A DNA stretch of 64,000 nucleotides from Sporocytophaga sp. (GTDB lineage Bacteria; Bacteroidota; Bacteroidia; Cytophagales; Cytophagaceae), in NCBI GenBank assembly GCA_024707265.1, contig JANQAB010000002.1, positions 1,074,188 to 1,138,187 of the forward strand, read 5' to 3'. Below are positions 43,578 through 52,469 of the stretch, piece after piece. Every line of letters starts with the position of its first letter. Positions within the stretch are counted from its first letter, which is position 1. The notes below the pieces were generated by a model. That model was not told where the DNA came from. It did no database searches and saw nothing but the letters and a program-made list of their open reading frames with translations. The position numbers and the translations under genes are program-made.

Positions 43578-46500
43578 TTACTCCTTAATGATTTGTTTTA
43601 CAGTACTTGATTCACCTGTAATAACTCTCACATAGTAAACTCCAGAAGCAAGATTTTGAATATTAACTGCTTGAGTAATATTTGTACTTTCTGATTTTCC
43701 TGAAGTACTATAAATTGGCTGTCCTAATGCATTCAGTACAGATATTTCATAAGTTTCTTTAGATGCACCAGTTACAACAACATTGAATGAACCGTTATTA
43801 GGGTTAGGTACAATCTGTACTTCTTCAGTATTTTTAACAGAGTTAATATTTATAATTTTGCTGTATTCATACTGACCATTATAATCTACTTGCTTCAATC
43901 TGTAGTATGCATTTCCTGAAACAGGATTTGTATCTACAAATGAATAATCAATAACTCTGTTACTGTTGCCTGAAGCTGATACAGAACCGATTTTTTCAAA
44001 GTTCACACCATCTGCAGATCTTTCAATATCAAAGTGAGAAGCATCTTTCTCGCTTGCAGTAGCCCAGTTTAGTTCTACGATATCATTATCTTTTTTGCCT
44101 GTGAAGTAAAGATACTGTACGGGTAAAACACAGGTTCCGTCAGCACAAACCCAGATTCGGTCACAGTTATAACCAGTTCCGACATCGAACTTGATATTAA
44201 AGACGTTTCCTCCTCCTTGGTTGTTACCATAAGCAAGAGCAAAAATACCGTTCATACCAGATTTATTAATTGATGTATTGGTTGAACTTTTTGAAACTTC
44301 TATTGTGTTCCAGATAGGAGTTGCTGTTGTATTAGTAGTGAAACTTGGACAATCAAAATAGGTAACAGGTCCTCCAGTCATTTGAATCCAATATGTGCCA
44401 GGATCAAGAGTCACATTCATTGGGACTGTTCTCATTATTTCTGTATTGGATACAAAAGGACCAACAGTTGATGTTCCTAAAATTGTCGCTCCAGGACTTC
44501 CTGAATTACTATTTGGAGGGGTACAACCTCCGCAATTCCAACCACCTGTCGGATTATGATTTACTATTTGGACTGTATATGAGTTAGAATTTGTTCCATC
44601 GGCAGCTTGGAAAAAGCTGATTTCATTTACTTTTAGTTTTTTTAGAACTTGGATTTTATATGGGTAACCTGATGCTTGTTGCTTTGTTCCGGTACAAGGT
44701 CTGTTTGGTCTTAAAACTGCCGGATAAGAAGTAGTGTCTACTGCCCAAAGCCCTCTCTCACAACCATTGAGTTTAGAGGTTGAATCCGTATCTTCAAAAT
44801 ATACTCCAATACTGTGAGTGCTATCTACAGGGTTAGGTAAAGGTGTTCCTCCGACAGGTTTTGAATACCATTCAAATTTTGAAGTCGGTTGGTTTGTAAT
44901 TTGGAAAAATGCAGCACGATGTACATCATCCTTACACCCAGTTGAAGTATATGGATTAAGTATCTCATCTATGATCAAGCTGTCACTAACAGCAGGACAT
45001 TCATCGCAAAGGAATGGTACACTAGCTCTATTATCTTTTATGGTCACCTTGTATTCCATGTTAACCTGGTTAACTGTAAGAGTATCTTTATTGGCGCCTA
45101 AAATAGGAGTCCAGGCTCCTCCGCCTTCTGGTCTGGAATACCATGTGTAAGTCCATGTTGGAACCACAGGTTTTACCTGAGAATTCAATTTTTCGGAAAA
45201 AATAGGACAAGTAGTAAAACTTGCTCTTAGATCAGGCTGCGGAGGGCATGGATCTGCGAAAGAGCAACCTGAAGGCAGATTGAATTCCCCGGCATAGTTT
45301 TCATCTAATGTAGTACCAAGTCCTAGTTCACCATTTCTGTTGAAGCCCCATGTGTATGCTTGTCCTTTACTGTTTGTCGCATAAAACCAGGCATCTCCAT
45401 CAGATACAGAAGCGATTCCGGTCAATTTTACCCCAGGTGCTGTAAGTACATATTCCGGAACAATGGTACCTTGAGGAGAATTCGCATTATCATTACGGGT
45501 AAACACAGCGCAAGCCCCGTCTTTAGGTCTTCCGTTTCCAAGAGTTCCGGACTGGCTGGTATATACGTCATTGTCAGCTGAATTAGGATCTGTGCAGTTA
45601 AATAAACCGTTTGCTCCAAATGTAACAACTGTACTATCGGACAATACTACAGCAGACGACGCTTGGCCTGCCGCAATAAAAATAGCTCCTGTCAGATATG
45701 GGCCTGTCCTGTACCCATCAGCAACGATAGGAGTTCCTGGTGCCAGTACCTGATACGCAAATGACTGATATTGGTAATCTCTACCTGTTCCTCTTTGACC
45801 TGGTCCCCAATCACCTCCAAATGAATATACTGATCCACCCGGGCCGATTGCAAGGCCGTGGGTATCTCCTCCGGAAATTTGTGTTACTCCGGTTAAATAT
45901 CTTACAGGGGTATCAGAGGCATTGTCAAAATTAAGATCTAACTGAACCTGTCCTGCATAAGGATGATCTGATCCTGCTGGTGTGGTTGGTCTTCCAAGTT
46001 CACCTCCTGTGTTCTCTCCCCATGACCAGACATTACCAGCTCTATCCAATGCATAAGTACAATTATCCCCTCCTTCAATCTGGACAATATCCGTTAAAGG
46101 AACTCCTGGAGCTTTCAAAACATATTTTGGTAATGAACTACCAGTTCCTGTTGTCCCATGGCCTAATTGTCCTGCATCGTTTTCTCCCCAGGATAAAACT
46201 TTTCCTGTTCCTTCCTCTATGGCAAAAGAAGTATTATTACCCCCGGATACATAAATGATTTTAGAAAGATATATAGCATCTCCTCCTGTCACTACCTGAT
46301 CGCCTTTTAGTACTTTCTTGGGAAGTGCACCAGATGCAGTTCCTGTTGCACACGTACTTGGCTGGTTTGGATATGCTGCAGTGCTGCCTAGCTGCCCGCA
46401 GTTATTATTACCCCACGTCCATACATGTTTATCACAATCGAGGGCAACCACGTGAGCTCCTGATCCTGCATCCACCTGACGAATAGCTGGTAAGTCACCT

Positions 46501-46739
46501 GTTCCTGTAGCCACATCATACCAAACAGGTACAGGGATACTTGAGGATCCCCCATAAGGATTACCGTCTTTATCAACACCAAGCTGATTAGCAGTATTTG
46601 CTCCCCAGGTATACACCACCTGGTTATCACAAACCGCAGCAGAAAAGTTATTCCCACCCGATATCTGCAGGTTTTGAGCCTTCGATATCTGGGGAAGGCC
46701 TAACGAGAGAAAAATTAATGCCCGTATAAAATGTTTCAT
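43578..46739 (-). CDS. Secreted RCC1-repeat protein with type A T9SS sorting domain
   Basis: A 1053-residue exported protein. The signal peptide runs to about residue 21 (FLSLGLPQISKAQ). Residues 22-490 are seven or more RCC1-type blades (VVYTWGANTANQLG, HVWTWGNNNCGQLG, KVLSWGENDAGQLG, NVWSWGENTGGELG, QAYTWGFNRNGELG), expected to form a beta-propeller. The middle (about 500-880) has Cys-bearing beta domains. A fibronectin-like part follows (VELNWATASEKDASHFDIERSADG) and then the type A sorting domain (IVPNPNNGSFNV, EISVLNALGQPIYS, NLASGVYYVRV). It should leave through the type IX system. It is a single gene with its own terminator; ligand or enzyme function is not evident. Confidence 0.9.
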   Translation of the reverse strand: MKHFIRALIFLSLGLPQISKAQNLQISGGNNFSAAVCDNQVVYTWGANTANQLGVDKDGNPYGGSSSIPVPVWYDVATGTGDLPAIRQVDAGSGAHVVALDCDKHVWTWGNNNCGQLGSTAAYPNQPSTCATGTASGALPKKVLKGDQVVTGGDAIYLSKIIYVSGGNNTSFAIEEGTGKVLSWGENDAGQLGHGTTGTGSSLPKYVLKAPGVPLTDIVQIEGGDNCTYALDRAGNVWSWGENTGGELGRPTTPAGSDHPYAGQVQLDLNFDNASDTPVRYLTGVTQISGGDTHGLAIGPGGSVYSFGGDWGPGQRGTGRDYQYQSFAYQVLAPGTPIVADGYRTGPYLTGAIFIAAGQASSAVVLSDSTVVTFGANGLFNCTDPNSADNDVYTSQSGTLGNGRPKDGACAVFTRNDNANSPQGTIVPEYVLTAPGVKLTGIASVSDGDAWFYATNSKGQAYTWGFNRNGELGLGTTLDENYAGEFNLPSGCSFADPCPPQPDLRASFTTCPIFSEKLNSQVKPVVPTWTYTWYSRPEGGGAWTPILGANKDTLTVNQVNMEYKVTIKDNRASVPFLCDECPAVSDSLIIDEILNPYTSTGCKDDVHRAAFFQITNQPTSKFEWYSKPVGGTPLPNPVDSTHSIGVYFEDTDSTSKLNGCERGLWAVDTTSYPAVLRPNRPCTGTKQQASGYPYKIQVLKKLKVNEISFFQAADGTNSNSYTVQIVNHNPTGGWNCGGCTPPNSNSGSPGATILGTSTVGPFVSNTEIMRTVPMNVTLDPGTYWIQMTGGPVTYFDCPSFTTNTTATPIWNTIEVSKSSTNTSINKSGMNGIFALAYGNNQGGGNVFNIKFDVGTGYNCDRIWVCADGTCVLPVQYLYFTGKKDNDIVELNWATASEKDASHFDIERSADGVNFEKIGSVSASGNSNRVIDYSFVDTNPVSGNAYYRLKQVDYNGQYEYSKIININSVKNTEEVQIVPNPNNGSFNVVVTGASKETYEISVLNALGQPIYSTSGKSESTNITQAVNIQNLASGVYYVRVITGESSTVKQIIKE

Positions 46740-47031
46740 ATTATTGTGTTTTCAGATTGATAGAATGTTTTCAAGATGTCCGTATTAATATAAAAAAGCC
46801 CCAAAATGTAACCCTTTCAGTAAATATACAGGTATGATTCTTATGAAAAAAGTCAATTCCGGGGAAAATTTTCTATGGATTCTTGAAATAGTACTAATTT
46901 AATGATTGGTATAATTAAATTTTAATTTTACCGTTTTGTTTTCAGCATTTTAAAATTAGTCCTGTCATTTTATTTTGTGATGAATTTTATTCCTGCCAAA
47001 TTTGTAATCTAAGGTGAAATTTGAAAAATTC

Positions 47032-48696
47032 ATGGGGATCAAAAAAAGACATGTTTTTACCGGTATTATAGCAATTTTTTTATTTCTGATTATCTGGTTT
47101 ATCTCTGTTGCACTTGCCTATCCGCCAGTACCGCCGAATACCAACGTTCAATCTCTTCAAAGAGAGGAACTTTCCAAGGGGTTTTATAGAATTGGCAATA
47201 ACTGGTTTAAGCAAAATGAGTATGGGATTTATGAAATGTATGTTGAAGGCTCTCCCTATGACAGAGGAGTTATTAATGGTAAATTGAGCAGTGAACTTGT
47301 TAAAAGACAGGAAGATATTTTCGTCGGCCAGATTACTGAACTCGTTCCGAATAAAACATACCGTGGCTTTTTAAAATACCTCATTGGCTGGTTCAATAGA
47401 AATCTGGATGAAAATATTCCGTTGGAATATAAACAGGAGATTTCCGGAGTTTCTTTATCTGCTTCTGCGAACTATGGCGCTATTGGAACTCCATATCAGC
47501 GTATCCTCAATTACCACGCAGCTCATGATATCGGACACGCCCTTCAGGATAAAAATCTTGTAGGATGCACCTCATTTGCTGCTTGGGACGCTAAAAGTGA
47601 AGACGGGGGACTTGTGGTAGGAAGAAATTTTGACTTTTATGTTGGAGATGAATTCGCACAGGATAAAATTATAGCCTTTATAGCTCCGGACAGCGGATTT
47701 AAATTTATGATGGTTACCTGGGGCGGGATGACAGGAGTACTATCCGGAATGAATGAAAAAGGTCTTACTGTGACTATCAATGCCGCCAAATCCGATCCTC
47801 CGCTTGGTGCGGCAATGCCGATATCTTTGCTTGCAAGAGAAATATTACAATATGCATCTACTATTGATGAAGCAGATAAAATTGCGTCAAAGAGAAAGAC
47901 CTTTGTTTCCGAGTCTATATTAGTAGCTTCAGCAAATGAAAACAAAGCTGCAATTATTGAAAAATCGCCTAACAAACAAGGACTTTTTAAATCCAACCAT
48001 AATTATATTGTTTGTTCAAATCACTATCAGAGTGAAGCATATGCTGATGATCCGCTGAATATTCAAAATAAAAAAGAAAGTTCATCTCTGTACAGATATG
48101 AAAGAATGAATCAGCTGATGAGCAAATATCCTAAGATTGGAGTAAAAGAAACAGCTACTATTTTAAGAGATAAGAACGGATTAAATGATGCTGTACTGGG
48201 CTATGGAAATGAAAGAGCCATGAACCAGCTTATCGCACACCATTCGATAATATTTAAACCTGGATTAAAGCAAGTGTGGATATCATCCAATCCATATGTA
48301 CTAGGTGCTTATGTTGCTTATGATCTTAATAAAATTTTTCAGTTGAAAGGTCTTAATAAGGATACTGCTATTTATGAAAAATCATTCGTAATCCCTGCTG
48401 ATCCTTTTATTTCTACTCAGGAATTCAGAAATTATGAATCATATAAGAGTCTTAAGAAATTCCTTAAAAAGCAAATGAGCATTGAAGCTTCTGTGGAAGA
48501 AGATTCTATTGTAAAAATCGTAAAATGCAATCCTGAAAATTACGAAGCACACTGGATAGCAGGAGACTGTTATAAATATTTGAAAAAGAGAAAGGAAGCT
48601 TCGGCTATGTATAAGGAGGCTTTAAAAAAGGAAATACCTACTTTAATTGAAAAAAATAAAATTGAAAAACTATTAAATACTTTATATGAAAAATAA
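47032..48696 (+). CDS. C45 family autoproteolytic acyltransferase/hydrolase
   Basis: A membrane-anchored or exported N-terminal nucleophile enzyme of about 554 residues, like acyl-CoA:6-aminopenicillanate acyltransferase. An N-terminal span (VFTGIIAIFLFLIIWFISVALA) leads into YVEGSPYDRGVINGKL, and the expected self-cleavage site is GCTSFAAW, with the nucleophile Cys near residue 179. Further family marks are GGLVVGRNFDFYVGD and GMTGVLSGMNEKGLTVTINA. The C-terminal 60 residues look TPR-like. I chose ATG 47032 because a GTG at 47014 would leave almost no leader. It overlaps the next gene by 11 bases, and a PaaK-like ligase ends the unit. Real substrates are unknown. Confidence 0.85.
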   Translation: MGIKKRHVFTGIIAIFLFLIIWFISVALAYPPVPPNTNVQSLQREELSKGFYRIGNNWFKQNEYGIYEMYVEGSPYDRGVINGKLSSELVKRQEDIFVGQITELVPNKTYRGFLKYLIGWFNRNLDENIPLEYKQEISGVSLSASANYGAIGTPYQRILNYHAAHDIGHALQDKNLVGCTSFAAWDAKSEDGGLVVGRNFDFYVGDEFAQDKIIAFIAPDSGFKFMMVTWGGMTGVLSGMNEKGLTVTINAAKSDPPLGAAMPISLLAREILQYASTIDEADKIASKRKTFVSESILVASANENKAAIIEKSPNKQGLFKSNHNYIVCSNHYQSEAYADDPLNIQNKKESSSLYRYERMNQLMSKYPKIGVKETATILRDKNGLNDAVLGYGNERAMNQLIAHHSIIFKPGLKQVWISSNPYVLGAYVAYDLNKIFQLKGLNKDTAIYEKSFVIPADPFISTQEFRNYESYKSLKKFLKKQMSIEASVEEDSIVKIVKCNPENYEAHWIAGDCYKYLKKRKEASAMYKEALKKEIPTLIEKNKIEKLLNTLYEK

Positions 48697-49387
48697 TTTT
48701 GTTAAATCATTTTTTGCAATATGCATTCTATTTTTTACTGTGACCTTTTCTTTCTCACAGGACCTGATTTTGAAAAGAGGAGGAGACGAGATATATGGTA
48801 AGGTATTGGAAATAAAAGAAGATAAAATTTTTTATAAAAACAATGTAAACGATTCTATTACAAACAGCATAGATAAAAGACTTGTTTTTATGGTAAAATT
48901 TGAAAATGGGGCAAAGATTGTTTTTGATAATCCGATCATCGCTGAACCTGTAACAGCAGCACCATCATTAGAGGAAGAGAATGAACCTACAGGCCCTATG
49001 CTTATTGAAACAAGAGGCAGGGGATTGTATTATTATAATGGCAGGTATTATTCTGTAAAAAGGTTGAGCCCAATATTGCTTTCTACAAATGATAAAGAAA
49101 TCAGAGATCACCTTGCCACTGCCAAAGCTGCAAATATTGGAAGTTGGGTCTTATTTGGATTGTCTTTCCCTTTAGGTACTGTTGGTCTTGTAGGGCTTGC
49201 CCACATTAACGAGGCAGCCACATACGGAACCCCTCAGGATCCTCTGGCAGCACCTCTGGCAGGGATTGGTATCGGGTCTTTTCTCATTTGTCAGGTAGGG
49301 AATATCGTCCTTAAAAAGGTTGTAAGAGACAATACTAACAAAAAAGCTGTAGAGCGTTACAATCAATTACAACTTCTGAATAAATAA
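48686..49387 (+). CDS. Exported protein of unknown function
   Basis: A 233-residue protein with signal peptide (MKNNFVKSFFAICILFFTVTFSFSQ). The mature N-terminus, DLILKRGGDEIYGKVLEIKEDKIFYKNN, resembles the beta start seen in many Bacteroidetes secreted proteins of unknown function. Near 155-205 are two hydrophobic stretches (IGSWVLFGLSFPLGTVGLVGLA, APLAGIGIGSFLICQVGNIVL) that could be membrane spans. It overlaps the acyltransferase gene by 11 bases and lies 13 bases before the ligase, so the three genes are co-translated. No catalytic motif is visible. Confidence 0.65.
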   Translation: MKNNFVKSFFAICILFFTVTFSFSQDLILKRGGDEIYGKVLEIKEDKIFYKNNVNDSITNSIDKRLVFMVKFENGAKIVFDNPIIAEPVTAAPSLEEENEPTGPMLIETRGRGLYYYNGRYYSVKRLSPILLSTNDKEIRDHLATAKAANIGSWVLFGLSFPLGTVGLVGLAHINEAATYGTPQDPLAAPLAGIGIGSFLICQVGNIVLKKVVRDNTNKKAVERYNQLQLLNK

Positions 49388-49400
49388 TTAACCCATTCGA

Positions 49401-50705
49401 ATGCAGGCGCCCGGAATAGAATTTAAAGATAAAGAACAGGTTAGAAGATTTCAGGAAAAAAAGCTGGGAGAGTTATTGGATTATCTTCTGGCTTTTTCTC
49501 CATTTTATAAAGAGTTGTTTGAAAAGAATAACATTCAAAGGTCTGATATCAATACTTTGGAAGATCTTACCAAAGTGCCGGTATCTTCCAAATATGATCT
49601 TTACTCAAGGAATTTCGACTTTTTATGTGTTCCCAAAAATAAAGTAGTTGATTATGTTACTACTTCCGGAACATTGGGTGATCCTGTAACTTTTGCTCTT
49701 ACCGATGGCGATCTGGACCGCCTTGGCTATAATGAAGCCATTTCCTTCTTGTGCGCAGAATGTGGTCCTGATGATATATTTCAGCTTACCACTACAATAG
49801 ACCGAAGATTTATGGCTGGCCTTGCTTATTTTCTCGGTGCTAGAAAACTTGGTGCAGGACTTGTAAGAGTAGGATCCGGGATACCGGAACTTCAGTGGGA
49901 TACTATACAGAGAATAAACCCTACCGTGCTGGTTGCTGTCCCGTCTTTCATTATCAAGTTGATCGAATATGCTGAAGCTAATAATATAGACTATAAATCC
50001 AGCTCTGTACAAAAGGCTATCTGTATTGGGGAATCAGTAAGAAATCCGGATTTCTCGTTGAATACACTGGGGCAGAAAATACAGGATAAGTGGGGGATTA
50101 AATTATATTCTACTTATGCTTCTACTGAAATGGTCACAGCTTTTACCGAGTGCGGAGCGTCTCAAGGTGGGCATCATCATCCTGAATTAATCATTGTTGA
50201 ATTTTTGGATGATAATAATTGTCCTGTTGAAGAAGGAAACCCAGGGGAAGTAACCATTACAACTCTGGGCGTGGAAGGTATGCCTTTGTTAAGGTTTAAG
50301 ACTGGTGATATTTGTATTGCTCGCTATGAGCAATGCGAATGCGGAAGAACCAGTATGCGCCTTGGACCAATATTGGGTAGAAAGAATCAAATGATCAAAT
50401 ACAAAGGAACTAGTCTGTATCCTCCGGCTTTGTATGACATACTTGATACTATGCCTATGGTTAAGAATTATGTTGTTGAAGTTTTTACTAACGATATAGG
50501 TACAGATGAAATCTTAATCAGAATCGGATGTATGGAGGTATTGGAAAGTTTTGAAAAGGAGATCAAAGATCATTTCAGGGCAAAGCTGAGAGTGGCGCCA
50601 ATGGTTAGATTTGAAGATCCTAAGGTGATACAGGCTTTGCAATTCCCTGAGATAAGCAGAAAGGCAATTAAATTTTTTGACAAAAGAAATACTGTATTAT
50701 CCTGA
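49401..50705 (+). CDS. Phenylacetate-CoA ligase-like adenylating enzyme (PaaK family)
   Basis: A 434-residue AMP-forming acyl-CoA ligase of the PaaK type. Marks: FSPFYKELFEKNNI near the start, the P-loop-like TTSGTLGDPVTFALT, YSTYASTEMVTAFTEC in the core, LRFKTGDICIA, GRKNQMIKYKGTSLYPPALYDIL. PaaK enzymes activate aryl-acetates as CoA thioesters; this member lacks phenylacetate-pathway neighbours. It is the last gene of a unit with the C45 acyltransferase, so it may supply the acyl-CoA for that enzyme (inference). Its stop abuts the stop of the opposite-strand gene exactly. Confidence 0.85.
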   Translation: MQAPGIEFKDKEQVRRFQEKKLGELLDYLLAFSPFYKELFEKNNIQRSDINTLEDLTKVPVSSKYDLYSRNFDFLCVPKNKVVDYVTTSGTLGDPVTFALTDGDLDRLGYNEAISFLCAECGPDDIFQLTTTIDRRFMAGLAYFLGARKLGAGLVRVGSGIPELQWDTIQRINPTVLVAVPSFIIKLIEYAEANNIDYKSSSVQKAICIGESVRNPDFSLNTLGQKIQDKWGIKLYSTYASTEMVTAFTECGASQGGHHHPELIIVEFLDDNNCPVEEGNPGEVTITTLGVEGMPLLRFKTGDICIARYEQCECGRTSMRLGPILGRKNQMIKYKGTSLYPPALYDILDTMPMVKNYVVEVFTNDIGTDEILIRIGCMEVLESFEKEIKDHFRAKLRVAPMVRFEDPKVIQALQFPEISRKAIKFFDKRNTVLS

Positions 50706-51740
50706 TCATCGGATATCATAGCCTTTACCATCATTCCTTTCAGAAAATCCGGATTCATCATTAAGCAGTATGCGTTGTCCGTGAAAGATGTCCATATAAA
50801 ACTGCTTCGTATTCGGATGGCTCTTGAATAGGTCGGTATTACGGTAATAATTGTGCTCTTTATTCGCTATGTTTTGAAAGCTAATGTAATGCGCGTTACC
50901 TGCTAATGGTTTTTTCAATCGCTCTCCCAATTGCTTTCTGAATGTGATGAGATGTGCTCCATTTAGGGTATAATCCTTTTTGTTATAGGTGACATAAATG
51001 TTTTTCTGAATATTACTTTTCTCCAGCCAGCCTTTATGTTTCTTTTGTTTTACTGCTGCTGCATTCATTAGTATTGTCTCAAATACTATGGGACAATCGT
51101 TTAATCGATTTTGCTTCAGTGCTTCCATGTAAACATAATTGCCAAGACTGTGCATGTGCAGGACAAAAGTCAGCTCAGGTTGATTTCCTTTTATATTTGC
51201 TAAGGCCTTTATGTAATTAGAAAAATGAGTTACAGATTCTTTAAAGTTGTGTTTAGAAATATAAAAGTTTTTGATCCTATTACTTTTAGGTATAAGACTG
51301 GGAACATCAAAGGCAATTACCGGTACATCGAATATAAGTCTTATATCCGCAGCTCTGTTGATAGCTAATGAAAAATCTTTTCCATCACCATGAACAAAAG
51401 TTATTACTTCTTTTGTACAGCCGGATTTTTGTAAAGCTTCTTCCAATGAAGGTACTTCCATAATATACCAGTCAGGATTTTTCCAATGACAGATCAGAAT
51501 AGTATAATAATCCGGACGAATTGACTTATCGGAGAAAAGCTTAGGACTTCCTATAACTTTTTCTCTTACTGTTATCATGATAATAGTCGTGTCAGAGGCA
51601 TTAAACTGTAAGTCATGAGTCCATTTAAGGTTAGTACCGTTAAACTTATCATAAGGGAAATATGCCTGGGAAAAGGAAGTATAGTGAAGGAAAGTTGATA
51701 TAAATATAAAAATTACGCTTATTAGATTGCCCGGTTTCAT
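50706..51740 (-). CDS. Alpha/beta hydrolase, DUF900-like, secreted
   Basis: A 344-residue exported alpha/beta hydrolase. The signal peptide runs to about residue 25 (FISTFLHYTSFSQ). FVHGDGKDF is the oxyanion strand, the nucleophile elbow is HMHSLGNYVY (Ser in HSLGN, as in DUF900), an Asp follows in NKKDYTL and a late His in NKEHNYY, so the triad is probably complete. The family has few characterised members; an esterase is expected. Its stop codon (TCA on plus, 50706-50708) abuts the stop of the ligase gene without any spacer. Confidence 0.75.
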   Translation of the reverse strand: MKPGNLISVIFIFISTFLHYTSFSQAYFPYDKFNGTNLKWTHDLQFNASDTTIIMITVREKVIGSPKLFSDKSIRPDYYTILICHWKNPDWYIMEVPSLEEALQKSGCTKEVITFVHGDGKDFSLAINRAADIRLIFDVPVIAFDVPSLIPKSNRIKNFYISKHNFKESVTHFSNYIKALANIKGNQPELTFVLHMHSLGNYVYMEALKQNRLNDCPIVFETILMNAAAVKQKKHKGWLEKSNIQKNIYVTYNKKDYTLNGAHLITFRKQLGERLKKPLAGNAHYISFQNIANKEHNYYRNTDLFKSHPNTKQFYMDIFHGQRILLNDESGFSERNDGKGYDIR

Positions 51741-51827
51741 CGATCCTGATTTGCTTGTTTTTTTGAAATTAGTTTATTTTAAAACAGTAAAAACAATTTT
51801 ATTACAAATTTTGATTTTAAATAAACC

Positions 51828-52460
51828 ATGAAAAAGTTATTTGCACTTTTGTTAACATTGTGTTCGGCAATTTTTACTGTGTCGGCTCAGGAAGATTTAC
51901 TCCATTCCGGAGAAGTTGTGTGGTATGGAGTTGATTTTTCTCATTCTAAATTTAAAGGTGAATTTAGTCAATTTTCAGACGCTGGAACTAAGAGTAGTGA
52001 GGAAATTCAGGTAAAGTATTTTCCTGCATGGAACAATCTTATTATCAATGAGCCTGATAAGTATAACATAAAGAAGTTTTATGGATTTGATGAAGTTATA
52101 GTAGACTTGGACCTGGTTAAAAAGAACAATGTTGCTGCTGATATCGATGCCATTTTTGACCAGTCGAAACCCAATAACCTTTCACCGGAAAAAATACAGA
52201 AAATCATCAGTAGTTATCATATATCGGGGAAAAAAGGCCTGGGTTTGGTTTTTATTGTTGATAATTTCAATAAAATAGAAGAACAGGGAAATATCTATGT
52301 AACCTTCTTTGATCTTGCCACTAAAAAGGTGATCACAACAAACCTTTATGGAGGTAAGCCGGGAGGATTTGGTATTAAAAACTATTGGGCAAGGGTTATA
52401 TTTAATGTAATGGAAGTGAGCGGTAAAGAATTTAAAAAAATAAAAAAAGGTAAGAAGTAA
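51828..52460 (+). CDS. Secreted protein of unknown function
   Basis: A 210-residue protein with signal peptide MKKLFALLLTLCSAIFTVSAQ. The mature part alternates strands and short helices (GEVVWYGVDFSHSKFKGEF, EVIVDLDLVKKNN, GLGLVFIVDNFNK, NIYVTFFDLATKKVITTNLYGGK) and ends in a basic tail. It has no sorting domain and no catalytic motif I know. Similar proteins seem common in Bacteroidetes under uninformative names. It converges with the DUF5686 gene 9 bases away and is divergent from the hydrolase gene. Confidence 0.6.
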   Translation: MKKLFALLLTLCSAIFTVSAQEDLLHSGEVVWYGVDFSHSKFKGEFSQFSDAGTKSSEEIQVKYFPAWNNLIINEPDKYNIKKFYGFDEVIVDLDLVKKNNVAADIDAIFDQSKPNNLSPEKIQKIISSYHISGKKGLGLVFIVDNFNKIEEQGNIYVTFFDLATKKVITTNLYGGKPGGFGIKNYWARVIFNVMEVSGKEFKKIKKGKK

Positions 52461-52469
52461 ACTCCCTAT

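Noticed and set aside
44393..46258. Plus-strand frames across the RCC1-repeat gene
   Set aside because: Opposite-strand shadows of a repeat-rich coding sequence.
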